Shown piece after piece: positions 19,325-28,079 of a DNA stretch of 64,000 nt (the stretch's first letter is position 1; each line of letters starts with the position of its first letter). Where the stretch lies: the NCBI GenBank assembly GCA_964594065.1, contig CAZQKX010000001.1, forward strand, positions 1 through 64,000, read 5' to 3'. This stretch comes from 4572-13 sp964594065 (GTDB lineage: Bacteria; Planctomycetota; Phycisphaerae; Sedimentisphaerales; Anaerohalosphaeraceae). The notes under the pieces are model-generated. The model was not told the origin of the DNA and ran no database searches. It saw nothing but the letters and a program-made list of their open reading frames with translations. The translations under genes were made by a program, and so were the position numbers.

Positions 19325-20365
19325 ATGACCCAAGAGCAATGGCAAACACTTCTATGCTCAATTGAAGGCGGGATTTCCGAGACTCCAAACATTGGATTTA
19401 TCATTGATAGTCCCTGGCTGCCCGGCTGGGCCGGTTGCAGTACGATGGACTATTTCGGTTCTAATGAAACATGGTTTGATGTCAACCTCAAAGCCATTCA
19501 AGCTTTTTCGGATGCCATCTTTTTGCCGGGCTTCTGGTCAGAATATGGTGAGATCACTGAGCCGTCCGCCTTTGGCTGTAAACTCACATGGGATCCGGAT
19601 AACCTGCCGCATGCCCACAAAATCATCCACACTCGCGAAGATGTCACGGCTTTGATAAAACCCAATGTTACAACTGACGGCATGTTATCATTAGCCATTA
19701 ATCGTTTACAGACGATGGAGCCAAAGATCAATCAAGTCGGTCACCAGATTAAATTTGCAGTGTCTCGGGGTCCATTTAACATTGCCTCGTTTCTCATGGG
19801 TGCATCGGAGTTCTTTACTGCAATGATGCTGGAACCGAAAGACATTCACCAATTGCTGCGTACGATTACCGACTTTACCCGGGACTGGCTGATTTGCCAG
19901 AAACAGTGTTTTCCTTCTATTGACGGCATTATGATCCTGGATGACTTGATCGGATTTGTTGGTCAGGAACAATGTTCTGAATTTGCCGTTCCTTATTTGA
20001 AGGAGATTTATTCATCATTTGATGCGAATGTGAAGTTTTTCCATAACGATGCGGAGGGTATCATTATCGGCAGAGAACTCGAGGACATTGGTGTCAATAT
20101 TTATAATTTTTCTTTTAAGCATTCGATGAGCGAAATGCGAAATGCGTGTGGTGATAAAGTTGTGTTGTTAGGGAATATTCCACCTCGTGATGTTCTTGCT
20201 GCTGCAACGTGCCAAGAAGTAAAACAGGCTGCTAAGGTGATGTATGAGAGCATTGAGGACAAGCGTCGTATTATCTGGTCATGCGGTGGTGGTGTTCCCC
20301 AGGGAGTTTCGACTGACAATCTTAACGCTTTCATAGAACAGATACTATTGGAGCAAAGCTCATGA
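19325..20365 (+). CDS. Uroporphyrinogen decarboxylase-superfamily (URO-D-like) protein
   Basis: 346 residues with the URO-D/MtaA (TIM-barrel) fold signature: 'HNDAEG' (His240-Asn-Asp242), 'GNIPPRDVL' and 'SCGGGVPQGVS' (Cys320). True URO-D works on porphyrins. Members of this branch in PVC genomes lie beside sugar genes and are unassigned; relatives MtaA/MtbA/CmuA are Zn-dependent corrinoid methyltransferases with H-x-C...C ligands. Here the pattern is H-x-D...C, so a metal site is plausible but altered. The gene is translationally coupled to the next one (ATGA overlap). Role unknown; O-demethylation of a methylated sugar is a speculative option. Confidence 0.75.
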   Translation: MTQEQWQTLLCSIEGGISETPNIGFIIDSPWLPGWAGCSTMDYFGSNETWFDVNLKAIQAFSDAIFLPGFWSEYGEITEPSAFGCKLTWDPDNLPHAHKIIHTREDVTALIKPNVTTDGMLSLAINRLQTMEPKINQVGHQIKFAVSRGPFNIASFLMGASEFFTAMMLEPKDIHQLLRTITDFTRDWLICQKQCFPSIDGIMILDDLIGFVGQEQCSEFAVPYLKEIYSSFDANVKFFHNDAEGIIIGRELEDIGVNIYNFSFKHSMSEMRNACGDKVVLLGNIPPRDVLAAATCQEVKQAAKVMYESIEDKRRIIWSCGGGVPQGVSTDNLNAFIEQILLEQSS

Positions 20366-21852
20366 AAAAAGAACCGTTAAATCGTAAAACTATTTGTAAA
20401 GATGCTTCGGGCACCTACCATCGCTGTTATATTGATGGTCAGTGGATTGATTCAAAAACAGGTAAAATGATCGAAGTGGAGAATCCGGCAACGGGTGAAG
20501 TCTTTGCATCGATTGCAGAAAGTACAACCGAGGAGGTCCGGCATGCATTGGAATCCTCCCGGCAGGCTCAGCCCAAATGGTGGTCTCTTCCGGCAATTCA
20601 ACGGGGTCAATATATTCTGGCGATCGTTGAGCGACTCAAAGATGAGCGGGACTATTTTGCCAAGCTGCTTGTTGCCGAACAGGGCAAAACACTTGCAGAA
20701 GCATATGGCGAAGTGGATGGCACAATGCAGTATTTAAGTTATGCTGCTGAATCCGCTCGCCGATTGGAAGGCAGTATTTTCCCTTCCGATAATCCGAATG
20801 AGCAACTGGCGATCTATAAAGTTCCTTATGGTGTGTCGGTTGGATTATGCGCGTACAACTACCCATTAGCATTAATTGGCCGAAAAGTGGGTCCGGCATT
20901 GGTTACCGGAAACACGATGGTTCTCAAGCCTCATGAAGTCACTCCCATTACGGCCTCTGAATTTTGCAGACTGGTCGATGAGGCGGGATTGCCGCCGGGC
21001 GTGATCAATATGGTTGCAGGGACGGGAGCAGAGATTGGATCGGCGCTTGTTGAAAGCCCGATCACAAAAATTATTACTATGACCGGCAGTATCAAAGCCG
21101 GGCAGGCGATCTATAAGTCAGCCGCAGCTAACATGACGGCTCTGGTTCTTGAATTGGGCGGCAAAGCACCGTTTATCGTGATGGAGGATGCAGATGTTGA
21201 TAAAGCGGTTGACGCTGCTGTGGTGGCACGGTATGCTAATTGCGGACAAGTCTGTATATGCAATGAAATGCTGATGGTTCATGAAAAGATCGCTGATGAA
21301 TTTTCTGAGAAATTGCTGGAACGAGTTGCCAAGGTGACCGTTGGCGACCCGATGGAAAAAGTTAACATGGGGCCCAGCACAACGGCTGCATCAATTCAGC
21401 GAATTGATGATATTGTCAAGACATCTGTTGCTCAGGGTGCGGAGCTAGCAATCGGCGGCAAGCGGCCGGAAGGGGAGGTGTTTGAAAAGGGATTCTGGTA
21501 TGAACCAACTGTCTTGCTCAATACCACTGGCGAGATGGACGCTGTGAAAGAAGAAATATTTGGCCCAGTTCTTCCTGTGCTTAAAGTGTCCGGGTTCGAA
21601 GAAGCACTTAGTATGTCAAATGCTCGAAGTGAAGGGCTGTCGGCCTATTTGTTTACGAATGATTATCGTCGACACATGCGAGCCATTGAACATTTGGATG
21701 TTGGGACTATCTTTATTAATAAAGGGATTGTCGGATATATTCAGGGCTACCATAACGGACACAAACTTAGCGGCTTAGGCGGTGAAGATGGGACGTACGG
21801 CATCGAGGAGTATCTCCAGAAAAAGACGATCTATCTTGGCTGCGAAGCATAA
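20362..21852 (+). CDS. NAD(P)-dependent aldehyde dehydrogenase, AldA-like
   Basis: 496 residues, full ALDH length. Catalytic Cys298 (NCGQVCIC), general base Glu264 (LELGGKAP), cofactor Lys189 (VLKPHE) and the C-terminal 'GTYGIEEYLQKKTIY' closely follow the lactaldehyde/glycolaldehyde dehydrogenase (AldA) branch. 3,6-Anhydro-L-galactose dehydrogenases are also ALDH-family enzymes, and the neighbourhood (GH117, enolase-superfamily enzyme) favours that reaction for one of the two ALDHs here. Alternatively it makes L-lactate from the L-lactaldehyde of deoxy-sugar breakdown. Overlaps the preceding gene by 4 bases and precedes a RhaT-like permease by 24. Confidence 0.88.
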   Translation: MKKEPLNRKTICKDASGTYHRCYIDGQWIDSKTGKMIEVENPATGEVFASIAESTTEEVRHALESSRQAQPKWWSLPAIQRGQYILAIVERLKDERDYFAKLLVAEQGKTLAEAYGEVDGTMQYLSYAAESARRLEGSIFPSDNPNEQLAIYKVPYGVSVGLCAYNYPLALIGRKVGPALVTGNTMVLKPHEVTPITASEFCRLVDEAGLPPGVINMVAGTGAEIGSALVESPITKIITMTGSIKAGQAIYKSAAANMTALVLELGGKAPFIVMEDADVDKAVDAAVVARYANCGQVCICNEMLMVHEKIADEFSEKLLERVAKVTVGDPMEKVNMGPSTTAASIQRIDDIVKTSVAQGAELAIGGKRPEGEVFEKGFWYEPTVLLNTTGEMDAVKEEIFGPVLPVLKVSGFEEALSMSNARSEGLSAYLFTNDYRRHMRAIEHLDVGTIFINKGIVGYIQGYHNGHKLSGLGGEDGTYGIEEYLQKKTIYLGCEA

Positions 21853-21876
21853 TTTGGATAAAATCAGGAGTCAAAA

Positions 21877-22911
21877 ATGACTATCGGTATTATTTGGGCA
21901 TTTGTTGCTGCAATATTTTTAGGGGTATTTGCTCTTCCCTCTAAGTATGTCAAAAACTATGAATGGGAAAATACCTGGGGTGCTTTTTATCTTATCGGTA
22001 TGTTAATTATTCCGATTATTGCTGCTGTGGTTTCTTTAAATGGACTTGGCCAAACCTACGCAGCCATTCCGCCTTATCTGATAGCTTCAGTGATTGCACT
22101 TGGGTTTATGTGGGGATGTGGGAATATTTGCTGGGGTTGGGGGATTGCCACGATTGGAATGTCACTTGGTTTTTCTGTTTTAATCGGAACCGTGATACTC
22201 TCCGGATCAATTTTACCTTTTTTTCTAGGCAATGCAGATAAGGTATTTACCCTGCCGGGGCTTGTTATTATTGCAGGTATTATGATTTGTGTTTTAGGAG
22301 TAGCTGTCAATGGCCTTGCAGGTCTATTTCGAGAAAAGGAACAAACTCGGGACCAGGAAACGGAAAAAAAACCAATGCTCAAGGGATTGGTGATATGTTT
22401 TGTTGGCGGTTTACTTGCCGCAGGTTGCAATTTGGCTTTTCATGTTGGTGGAAATGTTGCAGGGATTGATGCTATTTCAAGAGAGCAGTTTTCAAATCCT
22501 CCCTATCTTGCCGGATTGTCAGTATGGATGCTGGTTTTCATTGGCGGCAGTATTTCAACGTGTAGTTTTGCCGTTTACTTGCTAACCAGGAACAAAACAT
22601 GGAGAAAGTTTGCAGTCAAAAAAAGCGGTCGAAATATTCTGATGGCATCACTGATGGGATTAAGTCATTTTGCTTGTTTGTTCTGTTATGGACTGAGTGC
22701 ATGGAAACTCGGATCTCTTGGAACATCTGTAGGTTTTGCAATTTTCGAGGCCTTTTCAATAATTGTTGCAAACGGTTTAGGTTTGTTTACAGGTGAATGG
22801 GAAGGTGCCGGCAGAAAAAGTATCAATGCGATGGCAACTGGATTGACAGTTTTGGTTTTTGGCATTATTGTTATCTCAATAGGGAATGCCATGATGACCG
22901 GACAAGATTAG
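21877..22911 (+). CDS. RhaT-like sugar:proton symporter, paralogue 1
   Basis: 344 residues with ten hydrophobic segments and the L-rhamnose-H+ symporter (RhaT) pattern: 'GIIWAFVAAIFLGVFALPSKYVK' at the N-terminus (conserved core FALPSKYVK), 'WENTWGAFY', 'MWGCGNICWGWGI', 'IGMSLGFSVLIGT' and a C-terminal 'EWEGAGRKS'. A charged loop near residue 150 ('REKEQTRDQETEKK') divides the two halves. RhaT imports 6-deoxy-L-sugars with protons; here the substrate may be L-galactose or 3,6-anhydro-L-galactose (inference). It sits between the two aldehyde dehydrogenase genes. Confidence 0.85.
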   Translation: MTIGIIWAFVAAIFLGVFALPSKYVKNYEWENTWGAFYLIGMLIIPIIAAVVSLNGLGQTYAAIPPYLIASVIALGFMWGCGNICWGWGIATIGMSLGFSVLIGTVILSGSILPFFLGNADKVFTLPGLVIIAGIMICVLGVAVNGLAGLFREKEQTRDQETEKKPMLKGLVICFVGGLLAAGCNLAFHVGGNVAGIDAISREQFSNPPYLAGLSVWMLVFIGGSISTCSFAVYLLTRNKTWRKFAVKKSGRNILMASLMGLSHFACLFCYGLSAWKLGSLGTSVGFAIFEAFSIIVANGLGLFTGEWEGAGRKSINAMATGLTVLVFGIIVISIGNAMMTGQD

Positions 22912-22968
22912 GATTTTTTGGAATATTGAATAATACAATTAAAACAATAATCAGGGAGGGCTGTTAAA

Positions 22969-24441
22969 ATGGCCAAGATGAAAGAAAACAAGAACCATGT
23001 AGACCGTTACCAGATGTACATAAATGGTCAGTGGGTTCCGTCAGACTCCGCCAAGGAAATCGAAGTCGAGAATCCCACCAATGAAGAGGTTATTGCCACG
23101 GTTCCGGCCGGGAATGCTGAAGATGCCCAGCGTGCTCTGGAAGCGGCAAAAGCCGCACAACCGGCTTGGGCAGCAATGCCTCCGATTGAGCGTGGGAATA
23201 TATTAGTTCAAGTGTCGGAAAATATTCTTGCCAATCGTGAGCGATTGGCAAAATCCCTGGTAAGAGAACAAGGTAAGATTTATTCACTTGCTTTAGGGGA
23301 AGTGGATGTAACCGCCGACTTCATCCGTTTTGCCGCTCAAGCTGCCCGCAGGATGGAAGGGGATATCTATCCATCGGATCTTCCCAATGAACACATATGG
23401 ATCCACAAGGTTCCCTACGGTGTTACAGTAGGACTGGCAGCATGGAACTTTCCTTTGGCACTGGCTGGAAGAAAGCTGGGTCCTGCGCTGGTGACCGGCA
23501 ATGCCATGGTTGTGAAACCGCCTTCCATCACTCCGGTCACAACACTTGAATTTGCGCAGTTAGCTCACGAAGCCGGCGTGCCTGCCGGCGTGCTAAACGT
23601 GGTTACGGGGGGCGGATCAACCATGGGCAAGGCGCTGGTTACCAATCCGATAACCCGCCTGGTGACCATGACCGGGAGCGTGGAAACAGGTCAGGAACTC
23701 TATAAGCTCGCCTCAGAAAATATCACTGCGATACGGCTTGAACTTGGCGGCAAGGCACCCTTCATTGTGCTGGAGGATGCGGATATTGAACAGGCCGTTG
23801 ATGCAGCCATGATCTCTCGTTTTCTCAACTGTGGACAAGTCTGTACCTGCAATGAACGCATGTATGTGCATGAAGCCGTTTACCAGGAATTTATGGAAAA
23901 ATTTATCGCGGCAGCAGGCAAACTTAAAATCGGCGATCCGATGGTAGAGGGAACGGATATCGGACCTAAAGTTAGCGGTGTTGAGCTGGAGGCCATGGAA
24001 GCGATGGTTGAAGGTGCTGTCAGGGATGGATGCAAGATAGCACTCGGAGGAAAACGACCCTCTGGGACGATGTTTGAAAAAGGACACTGGTATGAACCGA
24101 CCGTATTAACCGAGGCCACTAATGACATGAAAATCATGCAGGAAGAAATCTTTGGCCCTGTCGTGCCGGTTGCAAAGATATGTGATTTTGATGAGGCGTT
24201 GTCCCTGGCCAATGACAGTCAATTTGGTCTTTCCGCTTTCCTGTTCACCCGGGATATGAAACGAATTATGCGATGTGTGCGAGAACTGGATTTTGGCGAA
24301 ATTTATGTCAATCGTCCGATGGGTGAGCAGCGACAGGGCTTCCACAATGGGTTTAAACGCAGTGGGACCGGCGGAGAAGATGGTAAATACGGATTAGAAA
24401 ACTACCTTGAGAAGAAGACATTTTATGTTAACTTCTCATAA
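22969..24441 (+). CDS. NAD(P)-dependent aldehyde dehydrogenase, AldA-like, paralogue 2
   Basis: 490 residues with a strong GGAGGG ribosome site. Catalytic Cys292 (NCGQVCTC), Glu258 (LELGGKAP) and Lys183 are present. The C-terminal 'MGEQRQGFHNGFKRSG' is very close to the pattern in E. coli AldA, closer than the sister copy at 20362. That favours lactaldehyde/glycolaldehyde for this one and leaves the other for the anhydro-sugar, but sequence alone does not decide it. The two copies are clearly diverged, so they likely have different substrates. It follows the RhaT-like gene and precedes the DUF362 gene in the same operon. Confidence 0.88.
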   Translation: MAKMKENKNHVDRYQMYINGQWVPSDSAKEIEVENPTNEEVIATVPAGNAEDAQRALEAAKAAQPAWAAMPPIERGNILVQVSENILANRERLAKSLVREQGKIYSLALGEVDVTADFIRFAAQAARRMEGDIYPSDLPNEHIWIHKVPYGVTVGLAAWNFPLALAGRKLGPALVTGNAMVVKPPSITPVTTLEFAQLAHEAGVPAGVLNVVTGGGSTMGKALVTNPITRLVTMTGSVETGQELYKLASENITAIRLELGGKAPFIVLEDADIEQAVDAAMISRFLNCGQVCTCNERMYVHEAVYQEFMEKFIAAAGKLKIGDPMVEGTDIGPKVSGVELEAMEAMVEGAVRDGCKIALGGKRPSGTMFEKGHWYEPTVLTEATNDMKIMQEEIFGPVVPVAKICDFDEALSLANDSQFGLSAFLFTRDMKRIMRCVRELDFGEIYVNRPMGEQRQGFHNGFKRSGTGGEDGKYGLENYLEKKTFYVNFS

Positions 24442-24516
24442 GGCGGTTATAATTGTTGAGAAAATTTATATCCCAAATGGATTCTTGAACATAACATCCA
24501 ATAAGAGAGTTGCTTT

Positions 24517-25743
24517 ATGAATACTGAAAGAGCCGTAGTTTCTGTTGTAAAAGGTGATATTCAAGAAACACCGATGAAATACTCCAAGAGAGATTTGAAG
24601 ACGGTGCGAGGAATGATCGAAAAATCTCTCGATTTGATCGGGGGACTTGGAAAGATTGTTGGGAATGCGGATACCGTTGTTGTGAAGCCTAATTTAGTTG
24701 AGGTTCCATTTGAAACAACCGGGGGCTCTGTTATTACGGATCCGCGTGTGCTGGAATCGCTTATCAGCATACTAAAAGATCAGGGTGTTAAGCGTGTGTT
24801 AGTGGCCGAAGGAAGATCTGTCAATTTAAAACATGTCAGTTCCAGCCCGCGTAAAGCATTTGAGATTTCCGGTTTGGCTGATGTTATTCGCCGGGCCGGG
24901 GGAGAGATTCTCGGCTGGGATGAAGAAGATTTTATTCCCGTTGATGTGCCTGGCGGAGAGCTGTATGAAAAAATCGATATCCCGGAATCCATTTTGAAAG
25001 CAGATGCGTTTATTTCCGTGCCCAAGCTGAAAACACATTGTCAGACGGAAATTACAGTTGGTATGAAAAGCATGCAGGGTGTGTTCAGCGTCCTTGACAA
25101 AATCAACTATCACAATGAAGCATTTCCCTGGAAGATGGTGGACATTTTGCGTGTTGCCAAACCAACGCTGACGATCGTGGATGGTTTGATTTGTGGACAG
25201 GATTATGGCCCTATCTATACCGACCCCGTCGCGATGAATTTGATTGTGTCATCTGAAGATGTGGTTGCCATTGATGCAGTATGTTCGGCAATTATGGGAA
25301 TCGACCCCCTTGAAGTGCCAATTACGCGGCTGGGGCATTCTGAAGGTATTGGCATTGGCGATCTTGACAGGATTGATGTCAAAGGCGAATCCATCGAATC
25401 AGTTATGAAATATTTTAAGCGACCGGCTCTTTGGAATCCAATTGGAGCCAGTGACCGGATTAAAGTTTTTGCCGGCGGTGCCTGCCGGTTTTGCTTAGCT
25501 CAAGTAGGCGCAGTGGTCAAGCGGTTGCAGTATGAAGGTAACTTGGATGATTTGGATGATATTTGTGTGATCATCGGTCATAATGCGCCACTTCCTCTTA
25601 AAAAATATAAAAATGTCTTTATCATTGGGGATTGTGCCAAAGATGCGAAAATTCAAGGTACATATATTGCCGGCTGTCCTCCCTTGCCAAGTATCCAACT
25701 CGTCCATGAATTCAAAAAGTACGCAAAAAAGGATAAAAAATGA
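24517..25743 (+). CDS. DUF362-family protein
   Basis: 408 residues. Typical DUF362 features are 'VVKPNLV', 'GGSVITDPRVLE', 'SVPKLKTHCQTEITVGMK' and 'DGLICGQDYGP'. Many family members carry a ferredoxin-like 4Fe-4S segment; here only scattered Cys pairs (CRFC near residue 330, and Cys at 373 and 386 by rough count) remain. The biochemical role is unknown. The family is frequent beside sugar-acid genes in anaerobes and PVC bacteria. It ends in a 4-base ATGA overlap with the enolase-superfamily gene, which suggests the two proteins are made in step. Confidence 0.8.
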   Translation: MNTERAVVSVVKGDIQETPMKYSKRDLKTVRGMIEKSLDLIGGLGKIVGNADTVVVKPNLVEVPFETTGGSVITDPRVLESLISILKDQGVKRVLVAEGRSVNLKHVSSSPRKAFEISGLADVIRRAGGEILGWDEEDFIPVDVPGGELYEKIDIPESILKADAFISVPKLKTHCQTEITVGMKSMQGVFSVLDKINYHNEAFPWKMVDILRVAKPTLTIVDGLICGQDYGPIYTDPVAMNLIVSSEDVVAIDAVCSAIMGIDPLEVPITRLGHSEGIGIGDLDRIDVKGESIESVMKYFKRPALWNPIGASDRIKVFAGGACRFCLAQVGAVVKRLQYEGNLDDLDDICVIIGHNAPLPLKKYKNVFIIGDCAKDAKIQGTYIAGCPPLPSIQLVHEFKKYAKKDKK

Positions 25744-26882
25744 AAATAGTTGATGTACAGGCTTTCCCAATTGAGTTTCCGCTTGAGGCACCTGCTCAGG
25801 ATGCAACAGGAATATGGCACAACTGGAATACGGTCATCGTGAAAATTACTGCTGAAGACGGAACGTTTGGGTATGGTGAAATCGGACCTATTCACGGCGG
25901 CGGCATTCCGATCTTTAAGGCAATGGTAGACCATAAGCTCAAAGACTTGGTAATCGGTGAGGATGCGTTTGACCGGGAACGATTATATGAGAAAATGCTG
26001 GGTAAGGGAACCAGTTCCTATGCGCTCGGACAAAAGGGGGCAATCGTCAGCGCTGTCGCCGGAATTGATATTGCATTATGGGATCTTGTCGGCAAGATTC
26101 TCAAAACGCCCGTCTATCAGCTTTTAGGTGGGTGCGTTCACGAAAAGATTCCCGCCTATGCCAGTGGTTTTTTTGGCAAGAGCGGCAGACCGCTCACTCC
26201 GCAGGAATGTGCCGATGAAGCAAAGAGTTACGTCGATCAGGGCTTTAAGGGAGTTAAGATGAAAGTCGGCTTCGGTCATAAGCAGGATCTTCTAAACCTG
26301 GAAGCGGTCCGTAATGCACTTGGACCTGATCTCGGTATAATGGCAGATGCGAATCAGTGTTATTCCTATCATGATGTGTTAAAAATTGCTGATGACCTTG
26401 CGGCTTTTGATTTGACGTTCCTTGAAGAGCCGCTCCCTATTAATGATATTGATGCCATGGCTGAACTTGTTTCAGCAGTCAAAGTCCCCATTGCAGCAGG
26501 AGAAAATTATTATACACGGTTTGAATTCAGAGATGTTCTTGTCAAACGAGCGGTCAACATTATTCAGCCGGATATTATTCATGCCGGAGGCATTACCGAA
26601 ACCAAGAAAATTGCAGCGATGGCCAGCGCTTGGAATGTGCCGCTTGCACCGCATATTCATGCCACGGTGGGAGTGGCTGCAAGTATTCATTTGCTTACTT
26701 CCGAGTCGAATACGCTTGCAGCAGAATACATAACCAGCGGAGGTTCCTATAAATTGCGCCAAGCCCTTTGCGGTCAGTCATTCATGGCCGAAGATGGCTG
26801 GATTCAGGCACCTCAAGAACCGGGTCTGGGAATCCATATTGATGAGACGGTGTTCGAAAAATACCGTCCGAAAAACATGTAG
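25740..26882 (+). CDS. Enolase-superfamily sugar-acid dehydratase/cycloisomerase (mandelate racemase group)
   Basis: 380 residues. The N-terminal capping domain (~1-125) is followed by the TIM barrel with the KxK motif Lys173-Met-Lys175, metal ligands Asp203 (ADAN), Glu229 (LEEP) and Glu255 (AGEN), Asp278 (QPDII) and His305 (PHIH). This fits the mandelate racemase subgroup, which abstracts the proton next to a carboxylate. In agar-degrading bacteria a member of this superfamily is the 3,6-anhydro-L-galactonate cycloisomerase that opens the anhydro ring after the aldehyde is oxidised; with a GH117 and two ALDHs in the locus that is my leading assignment. L-fuconate/L-rhamnonate dehydratase is the main alternative. 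Confidence 0.85.
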   Translation: MKIVDVQAFPIEFPLEAPAQDATGIWHNWNTVIVKITAEDGTFGYGEIGPIHGGGIPIFKAMVDHKLKDLVIGEDAFDRERLYEKMLGKGTSSYALGQKGAIVSAVAGIDIALWDLVGKILKTPVYQLLGGCVHEKIPAYASGFFGKSGRPLTPQECADEAKSYVDQGFKGVKMKVGFGHKQDLLNLEAVRNALGPDLGIMADANQCYSYHDVLKIADDLAAFDLTFLEEPLPINDIDAMAELVSAVKVPIAAGENYYTRFEFRDVLVKRAVNIIQPDIIHAGGITETKKIAAMASAWNVPLAPHIHATVGVAASIHLLTSESNTLAAEYITSGGSYKLRQALCGQSFMAEDGWIQAPQEPGLGIHIDETVFEKYRPKNM

Positions 26883-26981
26883 AACAGTTCGCATTCTTAA
26901 CAGCGAACTGGCGTCAATACTGAGACAAGATCAATAATCAAAAAGTAATTGTGTGTTGAACACTATTTAGGAGAAATTGAG

Positions 26982-28076
26982 ATGGTTACAGGGATTGCTT
27001 GGGCGCTGATATCAGGAGTTATGTTGGGTTTGTACGCATTACCGGGTAAATACACAAAGGATTTTAAGGAGGAAAACACCTGGGGATTGTTTTTTATGCT
27101 GACGATGTTTGCAGTCCCGTTGATCGCAACATTTGTGCTGCTTAAAGGGATCGGTGATATTTACACTACCTCGGATGTCAAAGCAGCACTGCCGATTATG
27201 ATTGTTTCCAGCCTCTTGTGGGGAACCGGTGTGATGATGTGGGGTAAGGCCATTCATCATATCGGTATGTCCGTGGGTTTTTCACTGTTTATTGGAACGG
27301 TCATTTTAATCGGCTCGATTCTGCCGATTGGGATGGAGGTTGCTCAAAAAGGGTTTTCAGAAGGCCTGCCTCCCACTAAAACATTGATTTTAATCCTGGT
27401 TGGAATCGCCACTGTTTTGCTGGGAATTATTTTCAACGGCAAAGCGGGATTGACGCGTGAGGCGGACGAGAAAAAAGAGGGAGAAAAAGATGAAGGCAAA
27501 AAATCAATGGCTGCCGGTATTATGATCGCTGTTATTGGGGGTCTTTTGGCCACAGGTTTTAATGTTGCCTTTACGGTTGGCGGCAAGCCTTTGGGGGCAG
27601 CCGTTTTAGTTGCCGGCAATGCTGAATGGACATCTGCGGTTGCCGTGATGTTCCCCGTCTTTTTAAGCGGCGGCGTTATTATGGCAGGTTATTTTGCATG
27701 GCAGTTGACCTCGAAAAAAGCCTGGGGTTCATTTAAAACGCCTCGCTTTGGGATGAATTTCATTTTGATATTCATCATGGCGTTTTTCCATTATGCAGCA
27801 TCGGCTGGTTATGCGTTCGGCGCCAGTCGTTTTGATTTAGGCCCGGTCGTTGTCTATGCGATATTTAACACAACCTGCGTCCTTGTTGCGGTTCTCAGCG
27901 GTGTGATTACCGGGGAGTGGAAAAGTGCCTCCTCAAAGGCCAGAAAAATATTGTATACAGGACTTACATGCATGGTATTAGGTGTACTTATATTGACGAT
28001 TTCCAAGTTGCCGGCCTCTCAGGAGAAAGAAGCTGAAGCACTGCCGGCATCGATAACGATAGAACAGGAGGTGTAG
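26982..28076 (+). CDS. RhaT-like sugar:proton symporter, paralogue 2
   Basis: 364 residues from ATG 26982 with AGGAG upstream; an in-frame start at 26949 is less likely. Ten hydrophobic segments and the same landmarks as the paralogue at 21877 are present: 'GLYALPGKYTKDF', 'EENTWGLFFM', 'LWGTGVMMWGKAI' and 'IGMSVGFSLFIGT'. A charged central loop (~160-185, Glu/Lys-rich) and a longer acidic C-terminus set it apart. Two divergent copies in one operon suggest two substrates, for instance L-galactose and anhydro-L-galactose. It is followed after 3 bases by the mutarotase gene. Confidence 0.85.
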   Translation: MVTGIAWALISGVMLGLYALPGKYTKDFKEENTWGLFFMLTMFAVPLIATFVLLKGIGDIYTTSDVKAALPIMIVSSLLWGTGVMMWGKAIHHIGMSVGFSLFIGTVILIGSILPIGMEVAQKGFSEGLPPTKTLILILVGIATVLLGIIFNGKAGLTREADEKKEGEKDEGKKSMAAGIMIAVIGGLLATGFNVAFTVGGKPLGAAVLVAGNAEWTSAVAVMFPVFLSGGVIMAGYFAWQLTSKKAWGSFKTPRFGMNFILIFIMAFFHYAASAGYAFGASRFDLGPVVVYAIFNTTCVLVAVLSGVITGEWKSASSKARKILYTGLTCMVLGVLILTISKLPASQEKEAEALPASITIEQEV

Positions 28077-28079
28077 AAT

